64,000 nucleotides of DNA, from the NCBI GenBank assembly GCA_963575745.1, contig CAUYUJ010018066.1, forward strand, positions 64,001-128,000, given 5' to 3'. Below, piece by piece: positions 21,482 through 32,572 of this stretch. Within the stretch, counting starts at the first letter, position 1. The number at the start of each line of letters is the position of its first letter. The position numbers and the translations under genes are program-made. The stretch comes from Prorocentrum cordatum (Eukaryota > Sar > Dinophyceae > Prorocentrales > Prorocentraceae). The notes below the pieces were generated by a model, which was not told the origin of the DNA, ran no database searches, and was given only the letters and a program-made list of their open reading frames with translations.

Positions 21482-23683
21482 ATCGAGAAGGAGAACGAGA
21501 CGGAGGACCCGACGGACGAGATGAGGAAGTCTGTGCGCCTTAAGCTACACCGTCTTCACTCGCAGCTGGGACATCCAGGAGCTCGGGCCTTCAAGGAGTT
21601 CCTCCGCCGGCGCCAGGCCCCTAGATGGGTGCAGCGGGAGGCGGAGGAGTTGCAGTGCGCAGCCTGCGAACGCTTCCAGAAGAAACCGATGCATCCCATA
21701 GCATCGGGACGGCTGGCGGGCCCGCTCGATGTGCTAGTGATGGACGGGTTCGACTGGGTACACCCCTTGACTGGGACCCGGGCGCGTGGCACCCTCCTGG
21801 TGGACGAGGGCAGCGCGAAGGCGGTGGTCCGCGTGCATGCCAGGCAGCGTGATGGAGGTGGATGTGGCAACACCAACGCGAACGAAGCCTGGGACACCTT
21901 CGTACGCTGGTGGGCTCAATACTTCGGATGCCCGCTCCAGATACGCGCCGACCCGGCAGGAGAGTACGAGGCCCACGTGAACAAGGAGAGGGCCGCACGC
22001 CACGACATACAATGGGAATCAGAACCCGAAGGAGCACACTGGCGGACCGGGAAAGTGGAGTCCGTCACCATGCTGGTGAAGAACACGGCCACGAAGCTCG
22101 CCTACCTGGACCCGACGTGCGACATCGACGAGCTCTTCATGTGGGCAGCGGCCGCCCACAACGAGATGCCGAACAGCTCCGGCTTCAGCCCGGACCAGAT
22201 CGTTCTCGGCAGGCGCATGAGGCCCCTGGGCAGCGAGCTGATGGGCTCGGTGGTTCCGCTGCAGGAGGAGGCTCGCGCGGGCTCCGCCGCGGAGGAGGCC
22301 ATGCGACGGCGCCTCCTGGCCCGCACGGCCTACGCGGAGAGCCTGGCGGACCGCCAGGCCCGGCTGACCGCGGTGAAGCGAGCCAGAACGCAGCAGGAGT
22401 ACACCGTGGGAGACCAGGTGCACATCTGGCGACAGGCCGGCAAGACCGACAAGGACAAGAACAAGACGTCCACGGGCGGCTTCGTTGGCCAAGCTACTGT
22501 CCTTGCCCACCTCCGGCAGCCGCAGGAGGAAGGTCGCCTACGGAATGTGGTGATCCTGACTTTCAAGGGACAGGCCCTCCGAGCCGCTCCACAGCAGCTG
22601 CGCTTGGTGTCGGACTCTGAGCGGACCATGATCGAAGTGGACTCGGAGACCCGCCACTTCCTGCATCAGCGCACGGACCAGGCACTGAAGAAGCTCTTCC
22701 GCGTGGTGGACATCACGCAAGACGACGAGCCAGACTACGACCAGCTGGACGAGCCGGCCAACGTCGACGAACCGCCCGTGGAGATGAGCGTGGACCCAGA
22801 GCCGGGGCTGCCCTCAGATGAGGCGGCACCGAGGGAGTCAGAGACTCCTCTTCCGGGTACTCACAGGAGGCCAGAGCCGGAGCAGGAGCAGCCTGGGCGC
22901 GAGCCATCGCCCGAGCGCGGGAATGAGGAGTCTGGAGGTGACGGAGGAGCGCCACCGCAGCAGGCGAGGGCCTACGACCCAAGGGACGACCTGCCCTTCA
23001 GCATCCGGCAGCGGCTCAGCGCGATGAGAGGAGGCCATCAGAGTCCTCCCCGAGAACCAGAGGCAGAGCTCCCAGCACCTCGGGACGAAGTTCGGCCTCG
23101 GGAAGAAGCTAAGCAGTCAGAAGGCCCCGCGCTGAAGAAGAGCCCCGAGGGACTGGAAATGGAGGACGTCCTGGCCGCCGTCTCCGACGAAGTCTCGGCC
23201 TACGAGGTTCACATCGACCTCCCCGACAAGACGACGGACAAGAAGGCCTGGCGCATGTTCACGCGGGATCCGACCGCCTACGCCGCTGCCGCCGTCAAGA
23301 AGAGCAGCCCAAAGGTCGTCCTCCAGAAGCTGGACCCTGCCATGCGGGAGCAGTTCCGCGCTGCCAAGAACGCCGAGGTGAACAGCTGGCTTACCAACCA
23401 GGTCACCGCGGCTGCCAAGCGAGCTGGCGCCGGTCCGAGGGGACCGATGAGGATGCGCTGGCACCTGACGGTGAAGTCCGACGGGCAGGCCAAAGCCCGG
23501 ATCGTGCTCCTGGCATTCGAGGACCCCCGGCTGGGTCATATGCAGACAGCAAGCCCGACGGCCTCCGTCAGAGCCCGAAACCTGGCCTACCAGGTCTGCG
23601 TGAACGAAGGCCTGCGCATCCACAAGGGAGACGTGAAGGCGGCTTTCCTGCAGTCCAGAGCTCCAACACCGGCATCTTCGTAG
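21482..23683 (+). pseudogene. Copia integrase and first half of reverse transcriptase
   Basis: In the frame numbered from 21,353, the integrase zinc domain is H69-x4-H74...C102-x2-C105 (HSQLGH...CAAC). The catalytic triad is Asp131 (VMDGFDW), Asp200 (IRADPAGEY) and Glu236 (GKVES), with exactly 35 residues between the last two (a DD35E arrangement). A basic Arg-rich C-terminal region and a long acidic Pro-rich spacer follow. Reverse transcriptase begins near 23,340 (AMREQFRAAKNAEVNSW, MRMRWHLTVKSDGQAKARIV) and reaches motif A, GDVKAAFLQ, near 23,626. A one-base shift at about 23,655 breaks it; the frame's stop is at 23,681-23,683. Confidence 0.9.
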
Positions 23684-25095
23684 AGCCAGTCCAGGAGTTG
23701 CGCGAGGCCATGGACCTGCGGGAGGACGAGGTCGTGCTGATGCTCAAGAAGGCCTACGGGTTATGCGACGCGCTGAAGGAGTAGTACGACGAGGTTGCGA
23801 GGCGCATGGCGGAGTCCGGCTGGGTGGCCATGAAGCTGGAGCCGTGCGTCTGGACCCTGTACGACAAGGGCCGGTTGGTCGCCATCGCCTTCGTGCACGT
23901 GGACGACTTCGTGGTGGGCATTAAGGAGGACAACGACAAGGCGAAGCAGAAGCACGAGGAATTGCGCAACTACTGGCAGTGGGGCTCCTGGGAAACCGGG
24001 TGCTTCCGACAGATGGGTGTGGACGTGGTGCAGTTGGCTGACCACTCCATCTCGCTCTCCTTCGCCGCCGCGGCCGCGAAGGTGGAGATGATCGAGGGCT
24101 GGAGCGGACGACTGGGACAAGCTGACGATGCCCTGCTGGCGCCAGGCATCACTGCGTGCCGGGCCGCCATCGGGGGCCTCCAGTATCTGGCCTCGCAGGG
24201 GCAGAGCCTCATCGCGGCGGACACGAGCATCCTGTCGTCCTACACCAACACCGCGACGTATGGGCTGGTGACGCGCATCAACAAGGTGATCCGCACGGCC
24301 CACGAGACAGCCCGCGTGCCAGTGCGCTTCCGGGCCGTCAAAGACCCCATCTTCATCGCCTTCCACGACGCGGGCTGGGCAGTCCGGAAGGACGGGAAGT
24401 CTCAGGGAGGCTATATCATCGAGATGGGGGAGCGCGCTCTGCTGCAGGGCGAAAGCCATGCCATCTCTCCCCCGCTGCAATTCACCTCGAAGAAGCTGCC
24501 ACGGGTGACCCAGTCCAGTCTGGGCTGCGAGGTGCTGTCCGGCAACATGTGCCTCGAGGACCTCACCTACATGCGCATGGCCTGGACAGAGCTGATGGAC
24601 GGCTTCGTCAACTTGAAGGACGTCCAGGGCACGCTTCGGCGGACGCAGGTGACGATGGTCACGGACTGCAAGGGCCTGTACGACGCCTTGGCGCGCGGCG
24701 TGAGCGCCGGGTTGGGAGCGGACGACCGTCGTTCAGCCATCGAGGCGCTCGGCCTCCAGCAGGCGATGGAGGAGGCAGCCACCGAGCTATGCTGGGTCCA
24801 CTCGGAGGCCATGCCGGCGGATGGGCTGACCAAGGGATCGTGTGCGGCTCGGTCCGTGCTGGCCGACTTCCTGACCCGCGGCTACTGGCGGCTGGTCCAG
24901 GACCCTACCTTCACCTCGGCAAAGAAGCCACGCCAGCAGGGCCGCGAGGACATCCTAGACGACGGCATCGAGCGTGAGCCTTTCTTCCCTTCGCCGGACA
25001 ACGCCGAGGACATAGACGACTACGCGATGCCGGTGGGGTTCACAGGCCACTGCGACGAGTGGCAGTATGATAGCTTCGACGACCTCCCCGTGTGA
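23655..25095 (+). pseudogene. Copia reverse transcriptase (second half) and RNase H
   Basis: The shifted frame continues with SSNTGIFVEPVQELREAM and LMLKKAYGL, then a nonsense TAG at 23,782-23,784 (between KE and YDEVARR). Reverse-transcriptase motif C is FVHVDDFVVG (His-Val-Asp-Asp). RNase H follows with FHDAGWAVRKDG, the Glu in LGCEVLSGN, Asp in VTDCKGLYDAL, and MPADGLTKG near the end. The stop TGA at 25,093-25,095 lies inside the first bases of the 3' LTR, so the polyprotein ends in the LTR. Catalytic residues look intact; the stop and frameshift make this copy non-functional. Confidence 0.9.
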
Positions 25096-25270
25096 ATCAT
25101 GTGAGACACGATAGACGTAGCAAGCTCTAGTCTCGCCTGTGCTATCCCTGCCTGTCTTCCTTGCGTCATCTTCCACAGCCATTTTGGGACAAGCTGCGGT
25201 CGTAGCTAAGGGACCGTGCATCACACATTGAATCACCGTGACCGGGTTAGAGAGAGAAGCAGGCATCACA
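25091..25270 (+). repeat. Copia 3' LTR
   Basis: 180 bp, about 94% identical to the 5' LTR, with the same TGTGA/TCACA ends and the same spliced-leader-like core at 25,173-25,193. I see no clear polypurine tract just upstream; the preceding bases are CGACCTCCCCG. Confidence 0.92.
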
Positions 25271-25299
25271 CTGCCTCACAATTTACGATCCCGACGCTA

Positions 25300-25930
25300 G
25301 AAGGTTCCAAGTGATGCACGGATGGAGGGCAGGTAATTCTAAAAACGCCGTTTTGTCGCGAAGGGTAGACACAGTTACACGGACGGAGGACTTCTTGTTT
25401 TCAAGACGTGGCTCTTTCCTCAGCGTCGTAGTCATCCGTGTTCAAAGTTCCCAGTCAATGAACGGATGGCTGGCATCTCCTTTCTTTAAAATGTTATCGA
25501 TCACATGGGACATCTTCAGATCTTGCGATTCAAGCTTGCACTGTTGAAACAGTCGCGCGGTTAGAGCGCGGATCGAGTTCAAACTGGAACTCCCGCTGGA
25601 GACGTCCCAGAAAACATGAACAGCTGGTCGGATGGAAGGAGGGCGGCTCTTTTCAAAACTGGGCTATCAATGGACAGTCACTTGACATGTATGAAGATTC
25701 CTCACACCCTTTGAAAAAGCAAGGCTGCGGCTGGAGACTTCGTTGCATCGAATGGCTCGAAGTCCAATATCGTGAAGGTAGTTTTGAACTCTAGTTTTTC
25801 CCTGGACAACCCATTTAACTTTACGATGTGCCGCTGCTGCGTTTCTTGAGGCTAGAAAAATGGAGGGCCGTCCCTTTACAAAACAGGGCTCTGGCCCCAT
25901 TGGGCGGTCATACTCCGCTCATCCGTCGGC
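25300..25930 (-). repeat. Degenerate copies of the 82-bp satellite, reversed
   Basis: Words such as GGAGGGC, TTTTCAAAACGTGGCTCT and ATGGAGGGCCGTCCCTTTACA recur about every 70-90 bp (25,312, 25,383, 25,457, 25,633, 25,858). Reverse-complemented, they match the satellite at 35.7-36.6 kb. The copies are strongly diverged. From 25,931 to 26,388 no gene is recognised. Confidence 0.5.
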
Positions 25931-26388
25931 AATGCGCAAGCGCGACCCTGAATAACAATGACCTTTCGTGCGCGGCTCAAGGGGGCCGCGAAAGGGGCAA
26001 ATCCAAGCCTACAAGCTGCTTATACTATCGCATCGAGTTCAGCGACCGGCGAAAGGTCACTTGTTACGCGTAGCCGATGAAAGCACCACAAATGTCGGCA
26101 ACAGGAAGCCCCCCAGCGGGAAGACGACTCGGGACGCGCAACGGGATCGGCAGGAGAGGACAAGGAACGAACACGGGCGCCGCTGAAGCGGCCGACGGGA
26201 GGCGCGAGGGGGGCAGGATCGAAGGCAGAAGCGCATGGAGGGGGAAGGGGTATGAGCGAGGAGGGGAGAAGGCGAGAGGAAGGGGTCAGAGGAGGAGGAG
26301 GAGGAACTTCATGAATGAGTCGGAGTTGAAGAGACGTCCACTTCAGAGGCGAGCAGCGGCGGCGGCTTGCTGACCCTACAACCTACAA

Positions 26389-26641
26389 CCCTCGACAAAA
26401 CAAACCTAAGTGGTTGACGCGCCACTTCAGCGCTACCCCTGCACCACCCTTCAAAGCCACCCCCTTCAATGCCGAAATAAAACAGAACGCGGCCTGGGCG
26501 GGTGCGACTCGGAAGCTCAAAGATAACCGGCTTTGGAGAAGCGGCGGCAACAAGCACCTTGCGCGCAATGTCACCCAAGCCCAGGACATCACATCGACAA
26601 GGAAACCGTTTGACTCGCTTTTGAAGTCAATTTGTCGAGGG
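26389..26641 (+). repeat. Small repeat with terminal inverted repeats, copy 1
   Basis: About 253 bp. It begins CCCTCGACAAA and ends TTTGTCGAGGG, a perfect 11-bp terminal inverted repeat. The inner part (AAGTGGTTGACGCGCCACTT, itself a hairpin, then GCGGCCTGGGCGGGTGCGAC and CAGGACATCACATCGACAAG) recurs at 27,224-27,468. No target-site duplication is obvious. It looks like a miniature inverted-repeat element. Confidence 0.55.
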
Positions 26642-26985
26642 TAATTCGTCCCGAATCTTCACATTGCGAATTTTCTTCGCTTCGCTTCACCCACGTGTTG
26701 CCTGAGTCCCTCCATTCCTCCGCCCAGTTCTACTCCGCGTGCCGCCTGGGCTCAAGGCGCCTGCCAGGCCATTGCGGCCCTCGACTTGGATGGCCCCCTT
26801 CAGCGCTGACAAGGCCAGAACGGGGAGTGCCGGGGCTGCCGCTCGCGCCGACGCGACCCGCCCAGGGCGGCAGAGCCTATACGATCTGATACGCAGCAGT
26901 GCCACGTGGAGCGCTTGCATCCGTAAATTTGAAGCAACTGAGGCCCCCAAGAACGTCTGGCCATGCTTGTTGAGAGTCAAGATGG

Positions 26986-27058
26986 ACCCGTAGTTGCTCA
27001 AGTAGTTGTTGGTGTCAGAGTTTAACACACCCAACGACTACTTGGGCAACAACGGGTC
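26986..27058. repeat. Inverted repeat (long hairpin)
   Basis: ACCCGTAGTTGCTCAAGTAG followed by TTGTTGG is mirrored by CCAACGACTACTTGGGCAAC followed by AACGGGT. The arms are about 27 bp with roughly four mismatches and an 18-20 base spacer. It lies midway between the two copies of the small repeat. Confidence 0.7.
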
Positions 27059-27223
27059 AATCTGGAGTGCGAAGAATCAGTACGGACGTCTCCTGGGGGC
27101 CGCAGTTGCTGTACACTTGCATTCGAAATGCGCGCGCACCAAGGGCTAAGGGCAAGAATCGACTTGCCACTTCGCCTGCGCATCCGCCCCGCACGGCCAA
27201 CCATCGGTAACACAGCATTGACC

Positions 27224-27468
27224 TCAAAAGTGGTTGACGCACCACTTCAGCTCAGCGTCGCCCATTTTCACCAAATCAATCCCCTAAATGTCGAAGCAGA
27301 AAATTGACGCGGCCTGGGCGGGTGCGACTCGGAAGTTCCACGATGACCGTCGTCGGAGAAGCGGCGCCAACAGGTACCTTGCGAGCAATGTCGCCCAAAC
27401 CCAGGACATAACATCGACAAGGCAACTGCATGACGCGTTTTTGATGTCAATTTTGTCGGGGGTAGTAG
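27224..27468 (+). repeat. Small repeat, copy 2
   Basis: A direct repeat of the inner part of 26,389-26,641, about 80% identical by eye, ending TTTTGTCGGGGG. The left terminal inverted repeat is not recognisable in this copy. Confidence 0.6.
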
Positions 27469-27497
27469 CGAGGCCCCTGCATGGACGTGGGCGGGGG

Positions 27498-27765
27498 GAG
27501 GAGGAGGAGGAGGAGGAGGAGGAGGAGGAGGAGGAGGAGGAGGAGGAGGAGGAGGAGGAGGAGGAGGAGGAGGAGGGAGGAGGAGGAGGAGGAGGAGGAG
27601 GGGGAGGAGGACCTGAGGAGGAGGGAGGCGGAGGAGCAGGAGGAGGAGGAGGAGGAAGAGGAGGAGGAGGCGGAGGAGGAGAAGGAAGAGGAGGGAGAGG
27701 GAGGGAACGGAGGTAGAGAGTAGGAAAGAAGGTGGAGAAGGAGGAGGATACGGACGAAGAAGAGG
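27498..27765 (+). repeat. (GGA)n tract
   Basis: About 270 bp of GGA/GAG-rich DNA, purine on the plus strand. Glu- or Ser/Leu/Pro-runs in the open frames are repeat products. Confidence 0.92.
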
Positions 27766-27779
27766 AGACGAGTAAGAAG

Positions 27780-28467
27780 AAGACTGTCTGGAGATTCGGC
27801 CCCCCACTCTGCAGACCTGCCGCGGCGAGCAGACGGCCGCCGCCTCGACCTGCAGCAGAGGGCGGCGAGGCGGAGCGCCCCTGTCGAGCCCCCCGAAGAC
27901 GTGCCCGCATCCCCTGGCGTCGCGGAGCGCAAGCCTGCTCACCGCCCCTCGAATCGAAGCGCCCCCCTTGTGCTCTTGGATGAGCCGCCTCAGGCGAACT
28001 TCGCGGCCATGAGTGCCCGGCGGTGGCACTCGACCCCTCTGCGTATCTCGTGGAGCTGCGCGAAGCGCTGCGCCGCCGGCGACGCAGAGTCGGTCAGCCA
28101 CGCTGCCCCGGGGCGCAGCGTTGCCGCCGCCGGCCCCGCCCGCCTTCGCATTTTCGGGCGCGAGATGGGCGCGAGCCACTCAGGCCGACGCGCGTGCGCT
28201 TCGCCACCGCCGCGAGGCGCTCGGCCGTGGCAGTGTGGATCTCCAGCGTCTCTCACTGAGTGTCGTCGCCGCATGCGTCGACGACGCGAACCGTTGCATG
28301 CACTCGGAAAACAGCGTCAACATCGGAGTTTCGAAACGGGCGTCGTCAATCGCAGCTGTGACCTCGTACCCTGTGTCCAACCGCTGTCCACATGTCGGGT
28401 TACGAATCGCAACGCGTTGGGAAACCCTCGCTTTCCATCTGTCCTCTCCCTCACCCCTCGCCCTCAC
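27780..28467 (-). other. Possible degraded coding sequence
   Basis: On the minus strand, segments in different frames look protein-like without repeats, for example GYEVTAAIDDARFETPMLTL (about 28,380-28,330) and QRFAQLHEIRRGVECHRRAL (about 28,070-28,000). No family is recognised. If coding, it has lost its frame, or introns interrupt it. Confidence 0.25.
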
Positions 28468-30049
28468 CTCCCTTTTCTACCCTTGCCCCCAGAAAAAAAA
28501 AAAACGTGGGATGACAAGGCAAGGGCGCCAGGGCCTCGCGAGAGCCGATCCATCCTCGAGCCTGAATTCGACCGCACATGTCAAGGAACGCGGCGGGGGG
28601 CGAACGAGCAGGAACAGCGGGAAGAGGACGAGGAGGCGGAGGGGGGGCAGGGAGGAGGAGGCGGAGAAAGAGAACCAGCGTAAGCCCACCAAAACGCATC
28701 AATGATGTTCCCATATATACTCCCTCAAAGTCCCCCCTTTCATCGGAGGTTTGCGGGGTGAGGTCGCAGTGGAACGGAAGGCCCCCCACCGGGAAATCGG
28801 CTTCGGTTTCGAGTCCGCGTCGCGCGTGAAGGCGAAGCGAATCCACGTGGGCGCGCGAGAGAAATGATACCTCATGGGCTGTGGAGCCGTTGGTCCGCCC
28901 CTTCCCCCACTGGCGCGCGTTGGCCGGGGGGGTCCCGTCGGTGGCGCGGCGGCGCCCCGTCGGTAGCGAGGGGTGTCTCGTCGGTGGCGCGGCGGTGAGA
29001 ACGATAGCGAAATCGATCGTGAGACCGATCGTGAAATCAATGGTGATATCAGTGATACCGATTGCGAAATCGATAGTGAGGCCGATGGTGGGAATTGTTC
29101 TGAATAGGGATGAGGAGGCCGAATGTAAGATCGATCGTGAGTTCCATTGTCCGGTCGACGGTGCGATAGATAGGGAAGCCGATCGTGAGATATGTTGCGG
29201 GATCGATCGTGCGATCGTTTGTGCGATCGATAGTGAATTCGATCGACAAGTCGATGGTGAGATCACTTGTGAGGCCGATCGCTCTATACATATATATATA
29301 TATACACACACCCAGCACCCACTCTTACCAGCTTTCGTTTCCTCGTCGTCCTCCCCTTCTCTTGCTGTGGATCGCCCTTGAGGGGCAGCGCGAGCTCTGC
29401 TCTGCTCGAGTGGCCATGCGGGCCAAGCATCAGAATCGTCGCACAGAAATGTCGCGAAGACGACGCTCAGAAGCCTTCAGTAGCACGGATGGTGTGATCA
29501 CTTGCTTTCCTGGAGCAGCCTTGAGCCCTTCCCGTCGTCGTCTTGCTCCTCATCCTCATCCTCATCCTCTTCTTCTTACCCCTCCTCCTCCTCCTCCTCC
29601 TCCTCTTCCCCCCCCCCCCTCGCCCTCGCACTTCCCATAGCTTTCACCCATCTTCCTCCTCCTCCCCGGCGCCCCTCCTCCTCGCGCATCGTCTTTCTCA
29701 CCCTCCTCATCCTCCGCCTCTTCCTACTCATCCTCATCCTTTTGTCTCACTGTTTTCTCTCATATCTCCCTCTCGTCGGCCGTCTCCCCCGCCCTCCCGC
29801 GTCAATGGCCCCTCTTGGTTCAAGCAGGCTTGTTATTACCGTCATGCCAGCCTCGTCGAAGATGGCTTTTGAAAATAAGCGGATCGCGAACATGAGCGGA
29901 GCGCGGGTCAGGGCGGTAGCCCTCGCGGTGTCCGTGCTGATGCCGGCGCGATGACCCTGTAAACCCTGCCGCTATTTTGTTGCTCTGGCCTGTAGAGGGG
30001 TCCTGGGCTTGATTTTCGTCGGATGAAAAGAGAATCCCAGATGCCCAGC

Positions 30050-30710
30050 GCAATCCGTTTGAAAACGCAGGGTTCGCGACACCACAGGTACGGAAACTTT
30101 GTGTTGTCATTCGGTGTTCTTGGATTTCTGCGACGAACATCAAAGAATCATGGTGTTTTCATTTGGATTTTGGATTTTTCTTAAAGTTCACACTCAAGAC
30201 AAAATCAGTCCAGGAGCCTCCGAAGCATCAGAACCTTGGAAACCCAAAACATCAAAATGAAAACGCACGGCTTGGCGACCCCTGACGTCGCAAACCCTGT
30301 GTTTGCATTCGGATGCTTAGGATTTCTAAGATTTCTCAGGCTCTGAAGCTTCGGATGCTCCTGGACTGTGTTTGGAAAATGAATCTCAAACATAAAAAAT
30401 ATGAAAACGCAATGTCTCCTTGGTTTTCATTTCAGAAATCCAAAACATTTAAATTCAAACGCAGGGTTTGGCAGCCCCTGACGTCGCAAACCCTGTGATT
30501 CCACAGGGATCGCTGCTCCCTCACCCTCCATCTGAAGCTTCGGAGGCTCCTGGATTGTGGCTGGAGGGTGAAAAAATGCAATCCACATAAAAACGGAAGG
30601 TTTCCTTAATTCTCATCTCAGAAATCAAAAGAAATCCAAATGAAAATGCAAGGTTTGGCGGCCCATGACGTCGCACACCCCGTGATTCCACAAGCATCGC
30701 TGCTCCCTCG
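30050..30710 (+). repeat. 190-bp tandem repeat with internal palindromes
   Basis: About four units are marked by GGTTTGGC(A/G)(G/A)CCCCTGACGTCGC near 30,066, 30,260, 30,468 and 30,645. Within 30,190-30,375 the sequence folds back: CAGTCCAGGAGCCTCCGAAG on the left is matched by the complement of CTTCGGATGCTCCTGGACTG on the right. It is less GC-rich than its surroundings. Confidence 0.7.
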
Positions 30711-30869
30711 CCCTCCATCCCTCCCCCGTCTCCTCCCCGAATGCGCATGTTGGCGGGTGTGGCCTTCAGGCCGAGTTCCCCCTTTGCGGAGGACGGCGTT
30801 TTTTAACGGCCCACAGCGCCCTCTGGCAGATCGCGCGCCACGCCACTTTCGGAGTTGCAGGGGGAAGAA

Positions 30870-30923
30870 AGAGAGAGAGAGAGAGAGAGAAAAAGAGAGA
30901 GAGAGAGAGAGGATAGAGAAAAT

Positions 30924-30967
<44 letters not shown>

Positions 30968-31095
30968 AAAAAAGAGGAAAACAAAAATAGAGCCGAGGAA
31001 ACGGATAAGGAAACGAAAACTGGTAAGAGTGGGTGCTGGGGGGGGGGGGGGGGACAATCCACATATATATATATATATATACACATACATATATG
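30870..31095. repeat. (GA)n, poly-G and (TA)n runs
   Basis: GA-rich run at about 30,870-30,965, a run of about 17 G near 31,037-31,053, and an alternating TA run at 31,061-31,095. A similar TA run lies at 29,287-29,306. Confidence 0.9.
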
Positions 31096-31488
31096 TTGCG
31101 AAATCGATCGAAGAATCGATCGTGAAATCTGCTGCGGAATAGAGAGTTTGATCGGTGTGAGATCGATTGAATGAGACGTTGGTTCCCCCTTCCCACCCCA
31201 GAACTTCCGTATCACCCGAAGGGTGGCCCCTTACGGAACACGCGTTCGTTCCGGGAGGTGGTCAGTTAGAAGGCGCACGCGGGAGAATCCTCAATCGTAC
31301 AAAAGCACTGTTCCTAAAACTTCAAGGCCTCGGGTCAACGTGACCGGTGCGTCCCGGCATGCCTAAACCTTGCCATAACACCATTCCCGGGGAATCAACG
31401 ACGCAAATCACTTTTAACGTTGCGCCCTGAGACTCCTCTAAATCATGCGTGGACCACACGGCTCCTGCTAGCTGCTGCAAGATTTTAA

Positions 31489-31570
31489 GACGACTGCGCG
31501 CGGCGATCAAGCGAAGGCCACATTTTGAAGAGGAGTTGCTCTCCATCCTTGAAGCTGCTGCAACAATTTA
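31489..31570 (+). repeat. Solitary unit of the 82-bp satellite
   Basis: GACTGCGCGCGGCGATCAAG, then a GCCACATTTTGAAG segment and CTCCATCCTTGAAGCTGCTG follow the order of the array at 35.7-36.6 kb. Confidence 0.7.
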
Positions 31571-31639
31571 AAACATAAGCCTGGCGAAGGACCCAACCAT
31601 GCGCAGTTGTGAATACAGCACTTGTGAATACCATCTTCG

Positions 31640-31860
31640 CCCGCGCTCCCTATGTGGCCGCGGCTTCCCGCCGGAGCCCGACATGCTCAGGGGCACGTTC
31701 GTGGCCGTCTTCGCGGGCGCCGACGACGACAAGGACGGCGCCCCTCTGACCGAGGAGAAGAAGCAAGAGAGGGCTTTGAGAGCCATGAGGAAGGAGGTGT
31801 CGGTGCACGTCGAGAAGGTGGAGTACGACGCCCAGCCGGGGTTGTTGAAGCAGCATAACT
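31640..31860 (+). other. Possible exon or gene fragment
   Basis: The plus frame reads a non-repetitive, charged, helical segment (GTFVAVFAGADDDKDGAPLT, then EEKKQERALRAMRKEVSVHV) that stops being protein-like exactly where the 88-bp satellite starts. No family is recognised. It may be a fragment cut off by the satellite. Confidence 0.3.
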
Positions 31861-32572
31861 ATGGGGCCACGATCCTCGTGAGGGGTGTGCCGAAATGGCC
31901 CGGGGCCGCCATGGGAACCCTGCCACTGGGGGCCTTCGGTGGAGCTCCCTAAGGGGCCACGATTCTCGTAAACGGGCTTGCCGAAATGACCCGAAGCCGC
32001 CGTGCGACCCTTGCCGCTGGGCGCCTTCGGTGGAGCTTCCTATGGGGCCACGATCCTCGTGAGGGGTGTGCCGAAATGGCCCGAGGCCGCCACGCGAACC
32101 CTGCCACTGGCGCCCTCGGTGAAGCTCCCTATGTGGCCACGATCCTCGTGAGGGGTGTGCCGAAATGGCCCGAAGCCGCCATGGGAACCCTGCCACTAGG
32201 GGCCTTCGGTGGAGCTCCCTATGGGGCCACGGTCCTCGTGAGGTGTGTGCCGACATGGCCCGAGGCCGCCATGGGAACCCTGCCACTGGGACCTTCGGTG
32301 GAGCTCCTATGGGGCCACGGTCCTCGTGAGGGGTGCGCCGAAATGGCCCGAGGCCGCCATGGGAACCCTGCCACTGGGAGCCTTCGGTGGAGCTCCTATG
32401 TGGCCACGATCCTCGTGAGGGGTGTGCCGAAATGGCCCGAGGCCGCCATGCGCACGTTGCTACTGGCGCCTTCGGTGGAGCTCCTATGGGGCCACAATCC
32501 TCGTGAGGGGTGTGCCGAAATGGCCCGAGGCCGCCATGCGCACTTTGCTATTGGCGCCTTCGGTGGACCTCC
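31858..32572 (+). repeat. 88-bp satellite, block 1
   Basis: Eight units spaced 88-91 bp, marked by GGGGCCACGATCCTCGTGAG at about 31,871, 31,961, 32,052, 32,141, 32,231, 32,319, 32,408 and 32,496. Each continues GTGTGCCGAAATGGCCCGAG, GCCGCCATG and CTTCGGTGGAGCTCC. The frames stay open for several units, but the sequence is a tandem satellite. Confidence 0.95.

Larger units (their letters stand above)
17596..25270 (+). mobile_element. Ty1/copia LTR retrotransposon, decayed
   Basis: Two direct terminal repeats (17,596-17,774 and 25,091-25,270) begin TGTGA and end TCACA. Internal order is gag with a zinc knuckle, aspartic protease, a methyltransferase-like domain, integrase, reverse transcriptase and RNase H. 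Integrase before reverse transcriptase identifies copia. I count about 10 substitutions and one indel between the LTRs (about 94% identity), so the insertion is not recent. The bases flanking the LTRs (CGGGC and CTGCC) do not form a target-site duplication. Coding is broken by several frameshifts and at least two nonsense codons (18,615-18,617 and 23,782-23,784). Confidence 0.95.
28744..31226 (+). repeat. Composite repeat, copy 2
   Basis: The head is at 28,744-28,862 (CGGAGGT..., CAGTGGAACGGAAGGCCCCC, AAATCGGCTTCGGTTTCG). A GATCGATAGTGA-type tract spans about 28,993-29,285, followed by a TA run, a CTC-rich stretch (29,530-29,640), a 190-bp AT-richer satellite (30,050-30,710), a (GA)n run, a G run, a second TA run and a second GATCGAT tract (31,095-31,170). 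The tail is at 31,173-31,226 (GAGACGTTGGTTCCCCC...TATCACCCGAAGGGTGG). Head, both GATCGAT tracts and tail keep the order seen in copy 1; the middle differs completely. Confidence 0.7.

Noticed and set aside
17591-25275. Target-site duplication for the copia element
   Set aside because: CGGGC on the left and CTGCC on the right do not match; the duplication is lost or the ends recombined.
25550-25605. tRNA-like GGTTAGAGCGCGG...GTTCAAACT
   Set aside because: Box A and box B words are too close and no cloverleaf forms.
29801-29832. Third possible spliced-leader relic (CCCTCTTGGTTCAAG)
   Set aside because: Only 12 of the 15 core bases match and the upstream half does not fit.
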